64,000 nt of DNA from Lysobacter_F sp035645555 (GTDB taxonomy: Bacteria; Pseudomonadota; Gammaproteobacteria; Xanthomonadales; Xanthomonadaceae). The number at the start of each line of letters is the position of its first letter. Position 1 is the first letter of the stretch. The translations under genes and the position numbers were made by a program. The notes under the pieces are model-generated. The model made no database searches. It saw only the letters and a program-made list of their open reading frames with translations, and was not told the origin of the DNA. The stretch covers positions 10,545-74,544 of the forward strand of contig DASQMI010000069.1 of NCBI GenBank assembly GCA_035645555.1. Direction: 5' to 3'. Below, piece by piece: positions 9,479 through 18,586 of the stretch.

Positions 9479-9513
9479 TCGCATTGCCCCCAATGCATGA
9501 CCGCCTCCGGCGG

Positions 9514-10602
9514 TCAGGCCAGCACCGCGAGCACGTCGGCATCGGCCACGCCCGACACGACCCGGCCTGCGCCCGCGCCGTCCCACAGCACGAAGCGCAG
9601 CCCGTGCGCTGCGGCTTTCTTGTCCAGCCGCATACGCGCGAGCAGCGCCTGCGGATCGAGCCCGGCCGGCCGCGCGGTCGGCAGGCCGAAGCGGGTCAGC
9701 AGCGCCTGCAGGCGCTGCGCGTCGGCGTCCGCGGCGAGCCCGAGCCGTGCCGACAGCCGCGCCGCCAGCACCATGCCGACCGCGACGGCCTCGCCGTGGT
9801 TCAAGCCGGCACCGTAGCCCTGCTCGGCCTCGATCGCGTGGCCGAACGTGTGGCCGAAGTTGAGCAGTGCGCGCTCGCCGTGTTCGTGCGGATCGCGCGC
9901 CACCACCTCGGCCTTGTAGCGGCAGCTGCGCGCGATCGCCTCGGCGAGCGCGCCGTCGTCGCGCGCGAGCAGCGCGTCGGCGTGGTGCTCGAGCCAGTCG
10001 AGGAAGTGGCGGTCGAACACCGCGCCGTACTTCACCACTTCGGCGAGCCCGGCGCGCAGTTCGCGGTCGGGCAGGGTGCGCAGCGTCGTGGTGTCGGCAA
10101 ACACCGCGCGCGGCGGATGGAACGCGCCGACCAGGTTCTTGCCGGCCGGCAGGTCGATCGCGGTCTTGCCGCCGACCGCGGAATCGACCATCGCCAGCAG
10201 CGTGGTCGGCAGCTGCACGCAGTCGATGCCGCGCATCCAGCACGCGGCGGCGAACCCGGCGAGATCGCCGACCACGCCGCCGCCGAGGGCGAACACCGCC
10301 GCGTCGCGGGTGGCGCCGAGGTGCGCGAGCGCGTCGAGGCATTCGCCGAAGCGGGCGAGCGTCTTCTCGTACTCGCCGGGCGGCAGGGTGAAGCGGCCGA
10401 TCGCGAGGTCGCCGCGCGCCGAACGCAGCGCGTGCTCGACGCGCTCGGCGTACAGCGGCGCGACGTTGCGGTCGCTCGCGATCAGCACGTGGCGCCCGCG
10501 CAGCACGGCTGCGAGGCGCGCGCCATCGTCGAGCAGCCCCGGACCGATCATCACCGCATACGGCGCTTCGCCATCGACGTGAACGGTATGCAGCGTGCTC
10601 AT
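9514..10602 (-). CDS. aroB: 3-dehydroquinate synthase
   Basis: 362 aa from the ATG at 10602. It converts DAHP to 3-dehydroquinate, the second step of the shikimate pathway, using NAD and a metal. Motifs: [17 protein letters not shown] (NAD binding), [33 protein letters not shown] and [11 protein letters not shown] with metal-ligand histidines. The ATG overlaps the aroK stop as ATGA, so the pair is translationally coupled. A longer in-frame start at 10626 inside aroK is not needed. Confidence 0.96.
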   Translation of the reverse strand: MSTLHTVHVDGEAPYAVMIGPGLLDDGARLAAVLRGRHVLIASDRNVAPLYAERVEHALRSARGDLAIGRFTLPPGEYEKTLARFGECLDALAHLGATRDAAVFALGGGVVGDLAGFAAACWMRGIDCVQLPTTLLAMVDSAVGGKTAIDLPAGKNLVGAFHPPRAVFADTTTLRTLPDRELRAGLAEVVKYGAVFDRHFLDWLEHHADALLARDDGALAEAIARSCRYKAEVVARDPHEHGERALLNFGHTFGHAIEAEQGYGAGLNHGEAVAVGMVLAARLSARLGLAADADAQRLQALLTRFGLPTARPAGLDPQALLARMRLDKKAAAHGLRFVLWDGAGAGRVVSGVADADVLAVLA

Positions 10603-11141
10603 GCGGCCGCCTCGTCGCGGCGCCACACCTGCGCCAATACCTCGGCCAGCGCGGCCGCGGCATCGCCGGCATTCATCCGGCCGGTGTCGAAGCGGAGATC
10701 CGCCACCTCGGCGTACAGCGGCGCGCGCACCGCGGCGAGTTCGCGCAGCACTTGTTCGCGGTCGCCGCGGGCGAGCAGCGGGCGGTTGCGGTCGCGCGCC
10801 AGCCGCTCCAGCTGCTGCTCGATCTCCACGTGCAGGTACACCACGAAGCCGCGCGCGCGCAGCAGCGCGCGGGTGCCAGCATCCAGCACCGCGCCGCCGC
10901 CGGTGGCGAGCGTCAGGCCGTCCTCGCGCAGCAGCTCGGCAATCAGCGCGCGTTCGCGGGCGCGGAAGCCAGGCTCGCCTTCCAGCTCGAAGATGGTGGG
11001 GATGCTCGCGCCGGTGCGCGCTTCCAGTTCGCGGTCGGCGTCGATGAAGCGCAGCCGGAAGCGCTCGGCCACGCGGCGACCGATGCAGCTCTTGCCGGCG
11101 CCCATCGGGCCGACCAGGATCAGGTTGCGCGCCGGATTCAT
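10599..11141 (-). CDS. aroK: Shikimate kinase
   Basis: 180 aa. It phosphorylates shikimate with ATP. The P-loop GPMGAGKS is at residues 11-18, followed by [19 protein letters not shown] with the shikimate-binding aspartate, FRARE, and ATGGGAVLD, all standard for the family. It is followed by aroB with a 4-bp overlap and preceded by the glycerate-kinase-like gene, whose end overlaps the aroK start by 4 bp. The ATG lies exactly 6 bp after a TACAAT hexamer. A longer open frame extends upstream to 11426 but belongs to no recognisable protein. Confidence 0.95.
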   Translation of the reverse strand: MNPARNLILVGPMGAGKSCIGRRVAERFRLRFIDADRELEARTGASIPTIFELEGEPGFRARERALIAELLREDGLTLATGGGAVLDAGTRALLRARGFVVYLHVEIEQQLERLARDRNRPLLARGDREQVLRELAAVRAPLYAEVADLRFDTGRMNAGDAAAALAEVLAQVWRRDEAAA

Positions 11142-11995
11142 GCCGGGATTGTAGGCGCCAGCCGCGTGCTCAATGCGCCGGTGACCCCCAGCGGCGTGCG
11201 CCGCGCGTCCAGTGCGATCGTGCTGTCGGCGATCGTCGGCAGGGTTTGCAGCGCGTGCCGGCTGACCCGCTCGAACAGCTGGATGAAGCGCAGCACCTGC
11301 GGGCGCGTCATCGTCCGGCGGTCGGGATGCTGCGCCTGCAGCGTCTGCTCCTGCTGCCAGCGCCAGTCGCTGACCACCTCGAAGCCCGGCCCCTGCAGGA
11401 ACGTCAGCCGGTCCAGCCGTTGCCACAGCGGCGGATACGCATCCGCGAGCGCGGCGTTGCAGTACGTGCGCCAGACGCCGTCCGGATCCTCATCGTGTTC
11501 GAGCGCGTTGACCGGCTCGTGCAGCGCCGTCGCGTCCTGCGGCGGCACCTTCTGGAACCAGCCCTCGAAGACCACCAGGTCGACGCCGCCCGCGCGCGGC
11601 CAGTCGGCCTGCGGCAGGCGCACATCGGCGATCTTGTCGAAGCGCGGCAGCGCGACCGTGCGGCCATCGCGCAGGCCGTCGAGCACTTCGCACGCCAGCG
11701 CCACCTCGTGCGTGCCGGGTGGCCCGCGAGTGGTGAGCAACGGGTGCACGTCGCGGCCCAGCGCCTGCCGCTGCGGCCGGTCGAGGTAGAAGTCGTCGAT
11801 CGACAGCGCCACCGCGCGGAGGCCACGCGCGGCCGCCGCCGCCACCAGCTGGCCGGCGAGGGTGGACTTGCCGGTGCCCTGCAGGCCGGCCAGCGCGTAG
11901 ACCCGGCAGCCGTGGTCGAGCGCATCGTCGAGCAGCGCCTCGACCAGCGGCGCGGCGTATCCGGGAGACGGGAAAGGGTGCGATGGGGAGCCCAT
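11138..11995 (-). CDS. P-loop kinase of the plant-type D-glycerate 3-kinase family
   Basis: 285 aa. Walker [10 protein letters not shown] is at residues 37-45. Next come [44 protein letters not shown] and [11 protein letters not shown], the ordered signature of the GLYK-type kinases. The C-terminal helical part ([29 protein letters not shown]) also fits. The family phosphorylates D-glycerate or related small molecules; the substrate is not proved. It lies head to tail with aroK (overlapping by 4 bp) and is divergent from pdxH with only 17 bp between the two start codons. The ATG at 11995 was chosen because the upstream open frame runs into pdxH antisense. Confidence 0.85.
   Translation of the reverse strand: MGSPSHPFPSPGYAAPLVEALLDDALDHGCRVYALAGLQGTGKSTLAGQLVAAAAARGLRAVALSIDDFYLDRPQRQALGRDVHPLLTTRGPPGTHEVALACEVLDGLRDGRTVALPRFDKIADVRLPQADWPRAGGVDLVVFEGWFQKVPPQDATALHEPVNALEHDEDPDGVWRTYCNAALADAYPPLWQRLDRLTFLQGPGFEVVSDWRWQQEQTLQAQHPDRRTMTRPQVLRFIQLFERVSRHALQTLPTIADSTIALDARRTPLGVTGALSTRLAPTIPA
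11148..11153 (-). promoter_or_regulatory. Candidate -10 of aroK, leaderless geometry
   Basis: The minus strand reads TACAAT, then CCCGGC, then the ATG of aroK at 11141. The element lies inside the 3' end of the upstream kinase gene. A TTGAGC hexamer is present 14 bp further upstream, shorter than the usual spacing. Confidence 0.45.
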
Positions 11996-12000
11996 CCGAC

Positions 12001-12007
12001 CACAATA
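12001..12007. promoter_or_regulatory. Shared -10-like element between divergent glycerate-kinase and pdxH genes
   Basis: The 17-bp gap contains CACAATA. On the plus strand CACAAT (12001-12006) lies 6 bp before the pdxH ATG at 12013. On the minus strand TATTGT (12007-12002) lies 6 bp before the kinase ATG at 11995. There is no room for an untranslated leader or Shine-Dalgarno on either side, so both mRNAs would be leaderless if these are the promoters. -35 regions would lie inside the opposite coding sequences and are not recognisable. Confidence 0.5.
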
Positions 12008-12012
12008 GCGGA

Positions 12013-12618
12013 ATGACCACCGCTCCCGCCCTGCTCGCCGAAGCCCTCGCCACGTTCGACCGCCTGTTCGAAGAGGCACGCGTCGCCGGCGAACCCGACC
12101 CGACCGCGATGGCGGTCGCCACCGCCGGCCTCGACGCCCGCCCGTCGGCGCGCATGGTGCTGCTGAAGGCGCACGACCCGCGCGGCTTCGTGTTCTACAC
12201 CCACCTGGACGGCCGCAAGGGCCGCGAACTGCAGGCCAATCCGCACGCCGCGCTGCTGTTCCACTGGCCGCGGGTGCGCTTCGGCGTGCAGGTGCGCATC
12301 GAGGGCACGGTGGAGATCGTCGATGACGCCGAGGCCGATGCCTACTTCGCGCTGAGGCCGCGTGGTAGCCAGCTCGGCGCGTGGGCGTCGAAGCAATCGG
12401 AGACGTTGGCGTCGCGGACCGAGTTCGAGGAACGCTACACGCAGGTCGAACGCGAGTTCGCCGGCCGCGACGTGCCGCGCCCGCCCCGCTGGACCGGGCT
12501 GCGGGTGCGCCCGGAGTGCATCGAGTTCTGGTACGGCGCGGAGTTCCGTCTGCACGAGCGCGAGGTGTACGAGGTTGACCGCGCCGGCGAGTGGCACAAG
12601 CGGATGCTCTACCCGTGA
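12013..12618 (+). CDS. pdxH: Pyridoxamine/pyridoxine 5'-phosphate oxidase
   Basis: 201 aa. It is an FMN enzyme that makes pyridoxal 5'-phosphate. Visible family segments are [66 protein letters not shown] and the C-terminal [10 protein letters not shown] plus WHKRMLYP. The start at 12013 (MTTAPALL) gives the usual length. The next gene begins with a GTG overlapping this stop (GTGA), so translation is coupled to the BtuF-like protein. Confidence 0.96.
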   Translation: MTTAPALLAEALATFDRLFEEARVAGEPDPTAMAVATAGLDARPSARMVLLKAHDPRGFVFYTHLDGRKGRELQANPHAALLFHWPRVRFGVQVRIEGTVEIVDDAEADAYFALRPRGSQLGAWASKQSETLASRTEFEERYTQVEREFAGRDVPRPPRWTGLRVRPECIEFWYGAEFRLHEREVYEVDRAGEWHKRMLYP

Positions 12619-13442
12619 GCGGCCCGCAGCGCATCGTCTGCCTGACCGAGGAACCGACCGAGGTCCTGTACGCGCTCGGCGAGCAGCACCGCATCGTCGG
12701 CATCAGCGGCTTCACCGTGCGCCCGCCGCAGGCGCGCCGCGAGAAACCGAAGGTCAGCGCGTTCACCAGCGCCAAGATCGACGAGATCCTGAAGCTGCGG
12801 CCGGATTTCGTGGTCGGCTTCTCGGATATCCAGGCCGAAATCGCGGCGGCGCTAATTCGCCACGGCGTAGAGGTGTGGATCAGCAACCACCGCAGCGTCG
12901 AGGGCATCCTTGACTACGTGCGCCGGCTCGGCGCACTGGTCGGTGCGGCGGAACGCGCGAACGCCTACGCCGACCAGCTGGCGCGTGGGCTCGCGGAGAT
13001 CGAAGCGGCGGCGGCGACGTTGCCCGTGCGTCCGAAGGTCTATTTCGAGGAATGGGACGAGCCGCTGATCACCGGCATCCGCTGGGTTGCCGAACTGGTG
13101 CGCATCGCCGGCGGCGACGACGTGTTCCCGGAGCGTGCGGCCGAGTCGCTCGCGAAGGCGCGCATCCTCGAGGACCCCGGGGAGGTGGTGCGGCGCGCGC
13201 CGGATCTGATCCTCGGCTCGTGGTGCGGCAAGAAGTTCCGCCCTGAGAAGGTCGCCGCGCGTCCCGGCTGGGACACGATCCCGGCGGTGCGCGACGGCGA
13301 GCTGCACGAGATCAAGTCGCCGATCATCCTGCAGCCGGGCCCGGCCGCGCTCACCGACGGCGTGCGCGCCATCGCCGCGATCGTGCAGGGCTGGGCCGCG
13401 CGTCGCGGCGGCAGCGTCAGCGCGGCGCGAAGTCGCGGCTGA
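12615..13442 (+). CDS. BtuF-like helical-backbone metal receptor (cobalamin-binding protein) without signal peptide
   Basis: 275 aa of the periplasmic-binding-protein class III fold: [93 protein letters not shown]. These resemble BtuF and related corrinoid- or iron-siderophore-binding proteins. It begins directly with the mature fold (GTG SGPQRIV), so no secretion signal is present and it should stay in the cytoplasm unless another start exists. No ABC permease or ATPase gene is adjacent. It is coupled to pdxH by a GTGA overlap and overlaps the convergent DUF4426 gene by 26 bp. Confidence 0.82.
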   Translation: MSGPQRIVCLTEEPTEVLYALGEQHRIVGISGFTVRPPQARREKPKVSAFTSAKIDEILKLRPDFVVGFSDIQAEIAAALIRHGVEVWISNHRSVEGILDYVRRLGALVGAAERANAYADQLARGLAEIEAAAATLPVRPKVYFEEWDEPLITGIRWVAELVRIAGGDDVFPERAAESLAKARILEDPGEVVRRAPDLILGSWCGKKFRPEKVAARPGWDTIPAVRDGELHEIKSPIILQPGPAALTDGVRAIAAIVQGWAARRGGSVSAARSRG

Positions 13443-13899
13443 ACTGCATCCGCAGCGGCGGCGCGCCCTGCGGTTGCACGTCGAGCGCGAAGCTCAGCGT
13501 CTCCGGCGGCTCGATCACGAACGTGCCGGCGTGGTCGACCAGCGCAGCGTCGCCTTCGCCGACCTTCAGCTCGCGCAGCACCAGTGGTCTTGCGCGCCCC
13601 TGCAGGTCGGTCACGGTGGCGCGCACGCGCGCCGGCAGCGAGCGTTCCTCGCCTTCGGCGCCGGTGCGCACCGAGACCAGCAGCAACACCGTGTGCTCGC
13701 CGCGCGCGATGCCGTACTGGCGTGCCATCGGCTCGGCCATCCGGTCGGTCGGCAGCAAGGTTGCGCGCACGGTGGCCGCGCCGCTGCGTGCGATTTCGGT
13801 ATGCGGAAGACCGGCGATGCCGTCGGCGCCGGCCGGCGGGGACGCGCCGCCGCAGGCGGCCAGTGCGAGCATGGCGGCGAGAGCGAGCGTGCGATGCAT
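13417..13899 (-). CDS. DUF4426 domain lipoprotein
   Basis: 160 aa with a signal peptide ending in the lipobox LAACGG, so probably a lipoprotein. The mature part matches the DUF4426 pattern: LPTDRMAEPMARQYGIARGE, TVLLLVSVRTG, LVLRELKVGEGDAALVDHAG, and PPETLSFALDVQP. The function is unknown. The gene follows proC with 9 bp between, as in related genomes where DUF4426 genes sit beside yggS-proC. Confidence 0.82.
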   Translation of the reverse strand: MHRTLALAAMLALAACGGASPPAGADGIAGLPHTEIARSGAATVRATLLPTDRMAEPMARQYGIARGEHTVLLLVSVRTGAEGEERSLPARVRATVTDLQGRARPLVLRELKVGEGDAALVDHAGTFVIEPPETLSFALDVQPQGAPPLRMQFSRDFAPR

Positions 13900-13908
13900 G
13901 GGTGAGCC

Positions 13909-14739
13909 TCAGTCGTTCGCCGCCGACAGCTCGCGGCCGCGGCGGGTGGCGGCGTCGATCGCGCGCGAGACCAGCTCGCGGAAGCCGCCGGCTTCGAACG
14001 CCTCGATCGCCGCCTGGGTGGTGCCGCCGGGCGAGGTGACGCGCGCGCGCAGCGTTTCCGGTGGCTCGTCCTGGCCGGTCAGCATCAGCGCGGCGCCGAG
14101 CACGGTCTGCTTGGCGAGCGCGGCCGCGGTCTCCGCCGGCAGGCCCTGCGCCACGCCGGCGGCGATCATCGCCTCGGCGAGCAGGAACACGTACGCCGGG
14201 CCGCTGCCGGACACCGCAGTGACCGCATCCATCAATGCCTCGTTGTCGATCCACACTGTCGGCCCCGCGGCCTCCAGCAGCGCCTGCGCCTGCGTGCGCT
14301 GCGCGGCGTCCACGCCGTCGCGCGCGAACAGCCCGGTGATGCCGGCGCCGAGCAGCGCCGGCGTGTTCGGCATGGTGCGCACCACCGCCTGCCCGCCGCC
14401 GAGCCAGCGGTCGAGCTGGTCGCTGGTGATGCCGGCGGCGATCGAGATCACCAACGGCCGCTGCGCCTGCGCCAGTGGCGCCAGCGTCGTGCACACGGTG
14501 CGCATCACCTGCGGCTTCACCGCAAGCAGCCACACGTCCGCCTGCGATGCGGCCTGCTCGGCGCGCTCGTGCACCCGCACGCCGAAGTCGCACGCCAGCG
14601 CCTCGCGCAGCGCCGCCACCGGCTCGGCGACATGCACGCGGTCGGCCGGCGTGCCACGCTCGACCAGTCCGCCGATCAGGCTGCGGGCCATGTTGCCGCC
14701 GCCGATGAACGCGACGGCCGGAGAACTCGGATTCGACAT
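13909..14739 (-). CDS. proC: Pyrroline-5-carboxylate reductase
   Basis: 276 aa. It reduces 1-pyrroline-5-carboxylate to proline with NAD(P)H. The Rossmann motif FIGGGNMARSLIGGL is near the start. Later come VLLAVKPQ-like WLLAVKPQVM, VVRTMPNTPALLGAGITGL and VSGSGPAYVFLLAEAMI, with the conserved C-terminal VTSPGGTTQAAIEAFE. I chose the ATG at 14739; a GTG at 14754 is an alternative with five more residues. Neither has a good Shine-Dalgarno. A TATCCT hexamer at 14767-14772 could be the -10. It runs in the same direction as yggS. Confidence 0.95.
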   Translation of the reverse strand: MSNPSSPAVAFIGGGNMARSLIGGLVERGTPADRVHVAEPVAALREALACDFGVRVHERAEQAASQADVWLLAVKPQVMRTVCTTLAPLAQAQRPLVISIAAGITSDQLDRWLGGGQAVVRTMPNTPALLGAGITGLFARDGVDAAQRTQAQALLEAAGPTVWIDNEALMDAVTAVSGSGPAYVFLLAEAMIAAGVAQGLPAETAAALAKQTVLGAALMLTGQDEPPETLRARVTSPGGTTQAAIEAFEAGGFRELVSRAIDAATRRGRELSAAND

Positions 14740-14794
14740 GGGCAATGGGTGCACGGAGAAAGAAGCAGGATAGCCGAGCGCGACGCGCGACCCA

Positions 14795-15493
14795 CTAGCG
14801 CCGCGCGCGCGCGCCGAACAGCGCGGTGCCGACGCGCACCATCGTCGCGCCTTCGGCGATGGCGATCTCGAAATCGTCGCTCATCCCCATCGACAGCGTG
14901 TCGAGATCGGAGAACCTGCGGCGCAGGCGCTCGAACAGGGCCGCGGTGCGGCGGAACGCGTCGCGGCGCTGCTCCGGCTGCGGGTGCGGGAACGGGATCA
15001 CCATCAGTCCGCGCAGCCGCAGCTGCGGTTGCGCGGCCACCGCATCGGCGAGCGCGTCGAGCTCCTCCGGGCGGCAGCCGTGCTTGCTGGCCTCGTCGTC
15101 GATGTTGACCTGCAGCAGCACGTTCAGCGGCGGCAGCGCGTCGGGACGGTGGCGCGCCAGCGCGTCGACCAGCTTCGCGCGGTCCACCGTCTGCACCCAG
15201 TCGAACCGGGTCGCGGCCTCGCGCGCCTTGTTCGATTGCAGGTGGCCGATGAGGTGCCACTCGACCGTGCCGTTCAGCCCGGCGAGCTCGTCCTGCTTCG
15301 CCAGCGCTTCCTGCACGTAGTTCTCGCCGAACGCCGGGCGTGCGCCCTGGCTCGACCATAGCGCCGCCAGCTCGGCCACTTTCGCCGTCGGCTGCGTCTT
15401 GCTGACCGCGATCAGGCTCGGCCGTGGGCGGCCGGCCGCGCGCGCGGCCGCATCCAGCCGCCGCATCACCTCATGGAAGGACTCTGGGAGCAC
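14795..15493 (-). CDS. yggS: YggS/PROSC family pyridoxal-phosphate homeostasis protein
   Basis: 232 aa, single-domain alanine-racemase-like fold. Motifs: SLIAVSKTQPTAKV with the PLP lysine, FGENYVQEALAKQDEL, VEWHLIGHLQSNKAREA, VLLQVNIDDEASKHG, LRGLMVIPFP and SMGMSDDFEIAIAEGATMVRVGTALFG. These proteins buffer free PLP and are not known to have a catalytic reaction. The GTG at 15493 gives the usual distance to the lysine; an ATG 9 codons later is the alternative. It is divergent from pilT with 100 bp between. Confidence 0.94.
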   Translation of the reverse strand: MLPESFHEVMRRLDAAARAAGRPRPSLIAVSKTQPTAKVAELAALWSSQGARPAFGENYVQEALAKQDELAGLNGTVEWHLIGHLQSNKAREAATRFDWVQTVDRAKLVDALARHRPDALPPLNVLLQVNIDDEASKHGCRPEELDALADAVAAQPQLRLRGLMVIPFPHPQPEQRRDAFRRTAALFERLRRRFSDLDTLSMGMSDDFEIAIAEGATMVRVGTALFGARARR

Positions 15494-15512
15494 CGTCGCA
15501 AACCCGTTCAGG

Positions 15513-15548
15513 CGGGCTGGAAAGCCCGTGTCGTCTGGGGGCTATACT
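15513..15548 (+). promoter_or_regulatory. Candidate pilT promoter with upstream inverted repeat
   Basis: A TATACT hexamer at 15543-15548 is a good -10 candidate, 45 bp before the pilT ATG. Immediately upstream is an inverted repeat CGGGCT-GGAA-AGCCCG at 15513-15528, where a -35 or a regulator site would lie. No TTGACA-like -35 is visible. Confidence 0.35.
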
Positions 15549-15593
15549 GCGGAAAGGGGACATCGCATTCCAGCCAGCGCGCGGGGAGCACGC

Positions 15594-16631
15594 ATGGATA
15601 TCGCCGAACTTCTGGCGTTTTCGGTCAAGAACAAAGCATCCGACCTGCACCTGTCGGCGGGCCTGCCGCCGATGATCCGCGTCGACGGCGACGTCCGCCG
15701 CATCAACGTGCCGCCGCTGGACCACAAGCAGGTGCACGCGCTGGTGTACGACATCATGTCGGACAAGCAGCGCCGCGACTACGAGGAGTTCCTCGAAGTC
15801 GACTTCTCGTTCGAGATTCCCGGGCTGGCCCGCTTCCGCGTCAACGCGTTCAACCAGAACCGCGGCGCCGGCGCGGTGTTCCGGACCATTCCCTCCGAGG
15901 TGCTGACGCTGGAGGACCTCGGCTGCCCGCCGATCTTCCGCGAGCTGATCCAGCAGCCGCAGGGCCTGATCCTGGTGACCGGCCCGACCGGTTCCGGCAA
16001 GTCGACCACGCTCGCGGGCATGATCGACTACATCAACAAGAACGAGTACGGGCACATCCTCACCGTCGAGGACCCGATCGAGTTCGTGCACACCTCGCAG
16101 AAGTGCCTGGTCAACCAGCGCGAGGTCCACCGCGACACCCACGGCTTCAACGAGGCGCTGCGTTCGGCGCTGCGCGAGGACCCGGACTACATCCTGGTCG
16201 GCGAAATGCGCGACCTGGAGACCATCCGCCTGGCGCTGACCGCCGCGGAAACCGGCCACCTGGTGTTCGGCACGCTGCACACCAGCTCGGCGGCGAAGAC
16301 CATCGACCGCATCATCGACGTGTTCCCCGCCGGCGAGAAGCCGATGGTGCGCTCGATGCTGTCGGAATCGCTGCGCGCTGTGATCTCGCAGGCGCTGCTG
16401 AAGAAGGTCGGCGGCGGCCGTACGGCGGCGTGGGAAATCATGGTCGGCATTCCGGCGATCCGGAACCTGATCCGCGAGGACAAAGTCGCGCAGATGTATT
16501 CGGCGATCCAGACGGGCCAGCAGTACGGAATGATGACGCTGGACCAGCACCTGCAGGATCTGGTCAAGCGCGGTCTGGTCACCCGTCCCCACGCCCGCGA
16601 GTACGCCAAGGACAAGCGCCTGTTCGAATAA
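15594..16631 (+). CDS. pilT: Type IV pilus retraction ATPase PilT
   Basis: 345 aa hexameric secretion ATPase that depolymerises type IV pili, powering twitching. Start ATG at 15594 with GGGGAG upstream. Visible: N-terminal PAS-like domain (ASDLHLSAGLPPMIRVDGD), Walker A GPTGSGKSTT near residue 130, Asp box VEDPIEF, Walker B region ILVGEMRDLETI, His box TGHLVFGTLHTSSA, and the C-terminal AIRNLIREDKVAQMYS motif needed for retraction. Followed 111 bp later by pilU. Confidence 0.97.
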   Translation: MDIAELLAFSVKNKASDLHLSAGLPPMIRVDGDVRRINVPPLDHKQVHALVYDIMSDKQRRDYEEFLEVDFSFEIPGLARFRVNAFNQNRGAGAVFRTIPSEVLTLEDLGCPPIFRELIQQPQGLILVTGPTGSGKSTTLAGMIDYINKNEYGHILTVEDPIEFVHTSQKCLVNQREVHRDTHGFNEALRSALREDPDYILVGEMRDLETIRLALTAAETGHLVFGTLHTSSAAKTIDRIIDVFPAGEKPMVRSMLSESLRAVISQALLKKVGGGRTAAWEIMVGIPAIRNLIREDKVAQMYSAIQTGQQYGMMTLDQHLQDLVKRGLVTRPHAREYAKDKRLFE

Positions 16632-16742
16632 GGCGCGTCACGCGATCCGGTCACGGCAACAACCGGGTTTCATGACCGCGCCGGGATTCCCCCGAAATCC
16701 CGGACCACCGGCCACGGATCCCGGCTCCGCAGGAGCCCTTCC

Positions 16743-17873
16743 ATGAGCAGCATCGATTTCACCTCGTTCCTCAAGCTGATGGCGCACGAAAAGGCGTCGG
16801 ACCTGTTCATCACCGCGGGCGTGCCGCCGTCGATGAAGGTGCACGGCAAGCTGGTGCCGGTCACCCAGACGCCGCTGACCCCGCAGCAGAGCCGCGACCT
16901 CGTGCTCAACGTGATGACGCCGAGCCAGCGCGAGGAGTTCGAGAAGACGCACGAGTGCAACTTCGCGATCGGCGTCGCCAGCATCGGCCGCTTCCGCGTC
17001 AGCGCGTTCTACCAGCGCAACCAGGTCGGCATGGTGCTGCGCCGGATCGAGACCAAGATCCCGACCGTCGAGGAGCTCAACCTGCCGCCGGTGATCAAGA
17101 CGCTGGCGATGACCAAGCGCGGCATCATCATCTTCGTCGGCGCCACCGGTACCGGTAAGTCGACGTCGCTCGCGGCGATGATCGGCTACCGCAACAAGAA
17201 CTCCAGCGGCCACATCATCACCATCGAGGACCCGATCGAGTTCGTGCACAAGCACGAAGGCTGCATCGTCACCCAGCGCGAGGTCGGCATCGACACCGAC
17301 AGCTGGGAGGCCGCGCTGAAGAACACCCTGCGCCAGGCGCCGGACGTGATCATGATCGGCGAGGTGCGTACCCGCGAGGGCATGGACTACGCGATCGCGT
17401 TCGCCGAAACCGGCCACTTGGTGCTGTGCACGCTGCACGCCAACAACGCCAACCAGGCGCTCGACCGCATCATCAACTTCTTCCCGGAAGACCGCCGCCA
17501 GCAGCTGCTGATGGACCTGTCGCTCAACCTCAAGGGCGTGGTCGCGCAGCAGCTGGTGCCCACGGTGGACGGCAAGGGCCGCCGGGTGGCGATGGAGATC
17601 CTGCTCGGCACGCCGCTGGTGCAGGACTACATCCGCGATGGCGAGATCCACAAGATCAAGGAAGTGATGAAGGAGTCGGTCAACCTCGGCATGAAGACGT
17701 TCGACCAGAGCCTGTTCGAGCTCTACCAGGCCGGGGAGATCAGCTACGACGACGCGCTGCGCTACGCCGACTCGCAGAACGAGGTGCGCCTGCGCATCAA
17801 GCTCGCCCAGGGCGGCGACGCACGCACGCTGGCGTCCGGGCTGGATGGCGTCGAGGTGGCCGAAATCCGCTGA
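16743..17873 (+). CDS. pilU: Type IV pilus retraction ATPase accessory protein PilU
   Basis: 376 aa PilT paralogue that assists retraction. It starts MSSIDFTSFLKLMAHEKASD after a GGAG. Walker A GATGTGKSTS near residue 133, VEDPIEFVH, IMIGEVRTREGMDYAIAF and GHLVLCTLHANNANQALDRI are present. The C-terminus has IHKIKEVMKESVNLGMKTFD and a longer tail than PilT, as is usual for PilU. It is followed by a strong terminator. Confidence 0.96.
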   Translation: MSSIDFTSFLKLMAHEKASDLFITAGVPPSMKVHGKLVPVTQTPLTPQQSRDLVLNVMTPSQREEFEKTHECNFAIGVASIGRFRVSAFYQRNQVGMVLRRIETKIPTVEELNLPPVIKTLAMTKRGIIIFVGATGTGKSTSLAAMIGYRNKNSSGHIITIEDPIEFVHKHEGCIVTQREVGIDTDSWEAALKNTLRQAPDVIMIGEVRTREGMDYAIAFAETGHLVLCTLHANNANQALDRIINFFPEDRRQQLLMDLSLNLKGVVAQQLVPTVDGKGRRVAMEILLGTPLVQDYIRDGEIHKIKEVMKESVNLGMKTFDQSLFELYQAGEISYDDALRYADSQNEVRLRIKLAQGGDARTLASGLDGVEVAEIR

Positions 17874-17893
17874 CGCCACCCGGTGTCGCCGCC

Positions 17894-17924
17894 AGGCCCC
17901 GCCGCACGGCGGGGCCTCGCGTTT
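17894..17924 (+). terminator. Rho-independent terminator after pilU
   Basis: A perfect 10-bp GC-rich stem (AGGCCCCGCC / GGCGGGGCCT) with a 4-nt loop GCAC lies 20 bp after the pilU stop and is followed by TCGCGTTT. The T tract is short, but the stem is strong. Confidence 0.8.
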
Positions 17925-18003
17925 CACGAGCACGGAGGCAGCAGCCGCGGCGGTGCAGCATCCGCCTCACGCCGCTCACCGTATGCTGCATGCCGCCCGA
18001 GGC

Positions 18004-18009
18004 TAGAAT
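18004..18009 (+). promoter_or_regulatory. Candidate -10 of yqgE, leaderless geometry
   Basis: TAGAAT followed by CCCCCC and then the ATG at 18016. There is no Shine-Dalgarno in the C-run, and the expected transcription start coincides with the start codon. Confidence 0.5.
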
Positions 18010-18015
18010 CCCCCC

Positions 18016-18582
18016 ATGCAGGACGAACCGACCCCGCTCACCAGCCAGTTGCTGATCGCGTTGCCGGCGCTGGCGGAAACCGACTTCTCGCGCAGCGTGG
18101 CGCTGATCTGCCAGCACGATCAGGACGGCGCGCTCGGCATCGTGGTCAACCGGCCCTCGGAGTTCACTTTGGGCGACGTGCTCAGCCAGATGGGCATCGA
18201 GGGCGGCGACGAGGCGATGCGCGGGCAGGCGGTGGTCGCCGGCGGCCCGGTGCATCCGGAGCGCGGCTTCGTGCTGCACGACGGCGGCCCGCGCTGGAAC
18301 GCGACCGTGGCGATCAGCGAGCGCCTGTACCTGACCACCTCGCGCGACATCCTCGAGGCGATGGCGGCCGGCCAGGGGCCGGACCACGCGCTGGTCGCGC
18401 TGGGCTGCGCCGGCTGGGCGCCGGGCCAGCTGGAGAAGGAGCTGGCCGAGAACGACTGGCTGACCGCGCCGGCCGATGCTGAGCTGCTGTTCGCATTGCC
18501 GCTGCAGAACCGCTGGCAGGCCGCGGCCGGGCGGATCGGCGTCGATTTCGCCTACCTGGCCGACTACACCGGCCACGCCTGA
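18016..18582 (+). CDS. yqgE: YqgE/AlgH family protein
   Basis: 188 aa, the normal family length. Motifs: [57 protein letters not shown], and [15 protein letters not shown] and [15 protein letters not shown]. The molecular function is not established; the family is nearly always next to ruvX, as here (4 bp gap). A distant relative, AlgH, affects alginate production in Pseudomonas. Confidence 0.95.
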   Translation: MQDEPTPLTSQLLIALPALAETDFSRSVALICQHDQDGALGIVVNRPSEFTLGDVLSQMGIEGGDEAMRGQAVVAGGPVHPERGFVLHDGGPRWNATVAISERLYLTTSRDILEAMAAGQGPDHALVALGCAGWAPGQLEKELAENDWLTAPADAELLFALPLQNRWQAAAGRIGVDFAYLADYTGHA

Positions 18583-18586
18583 GCGC

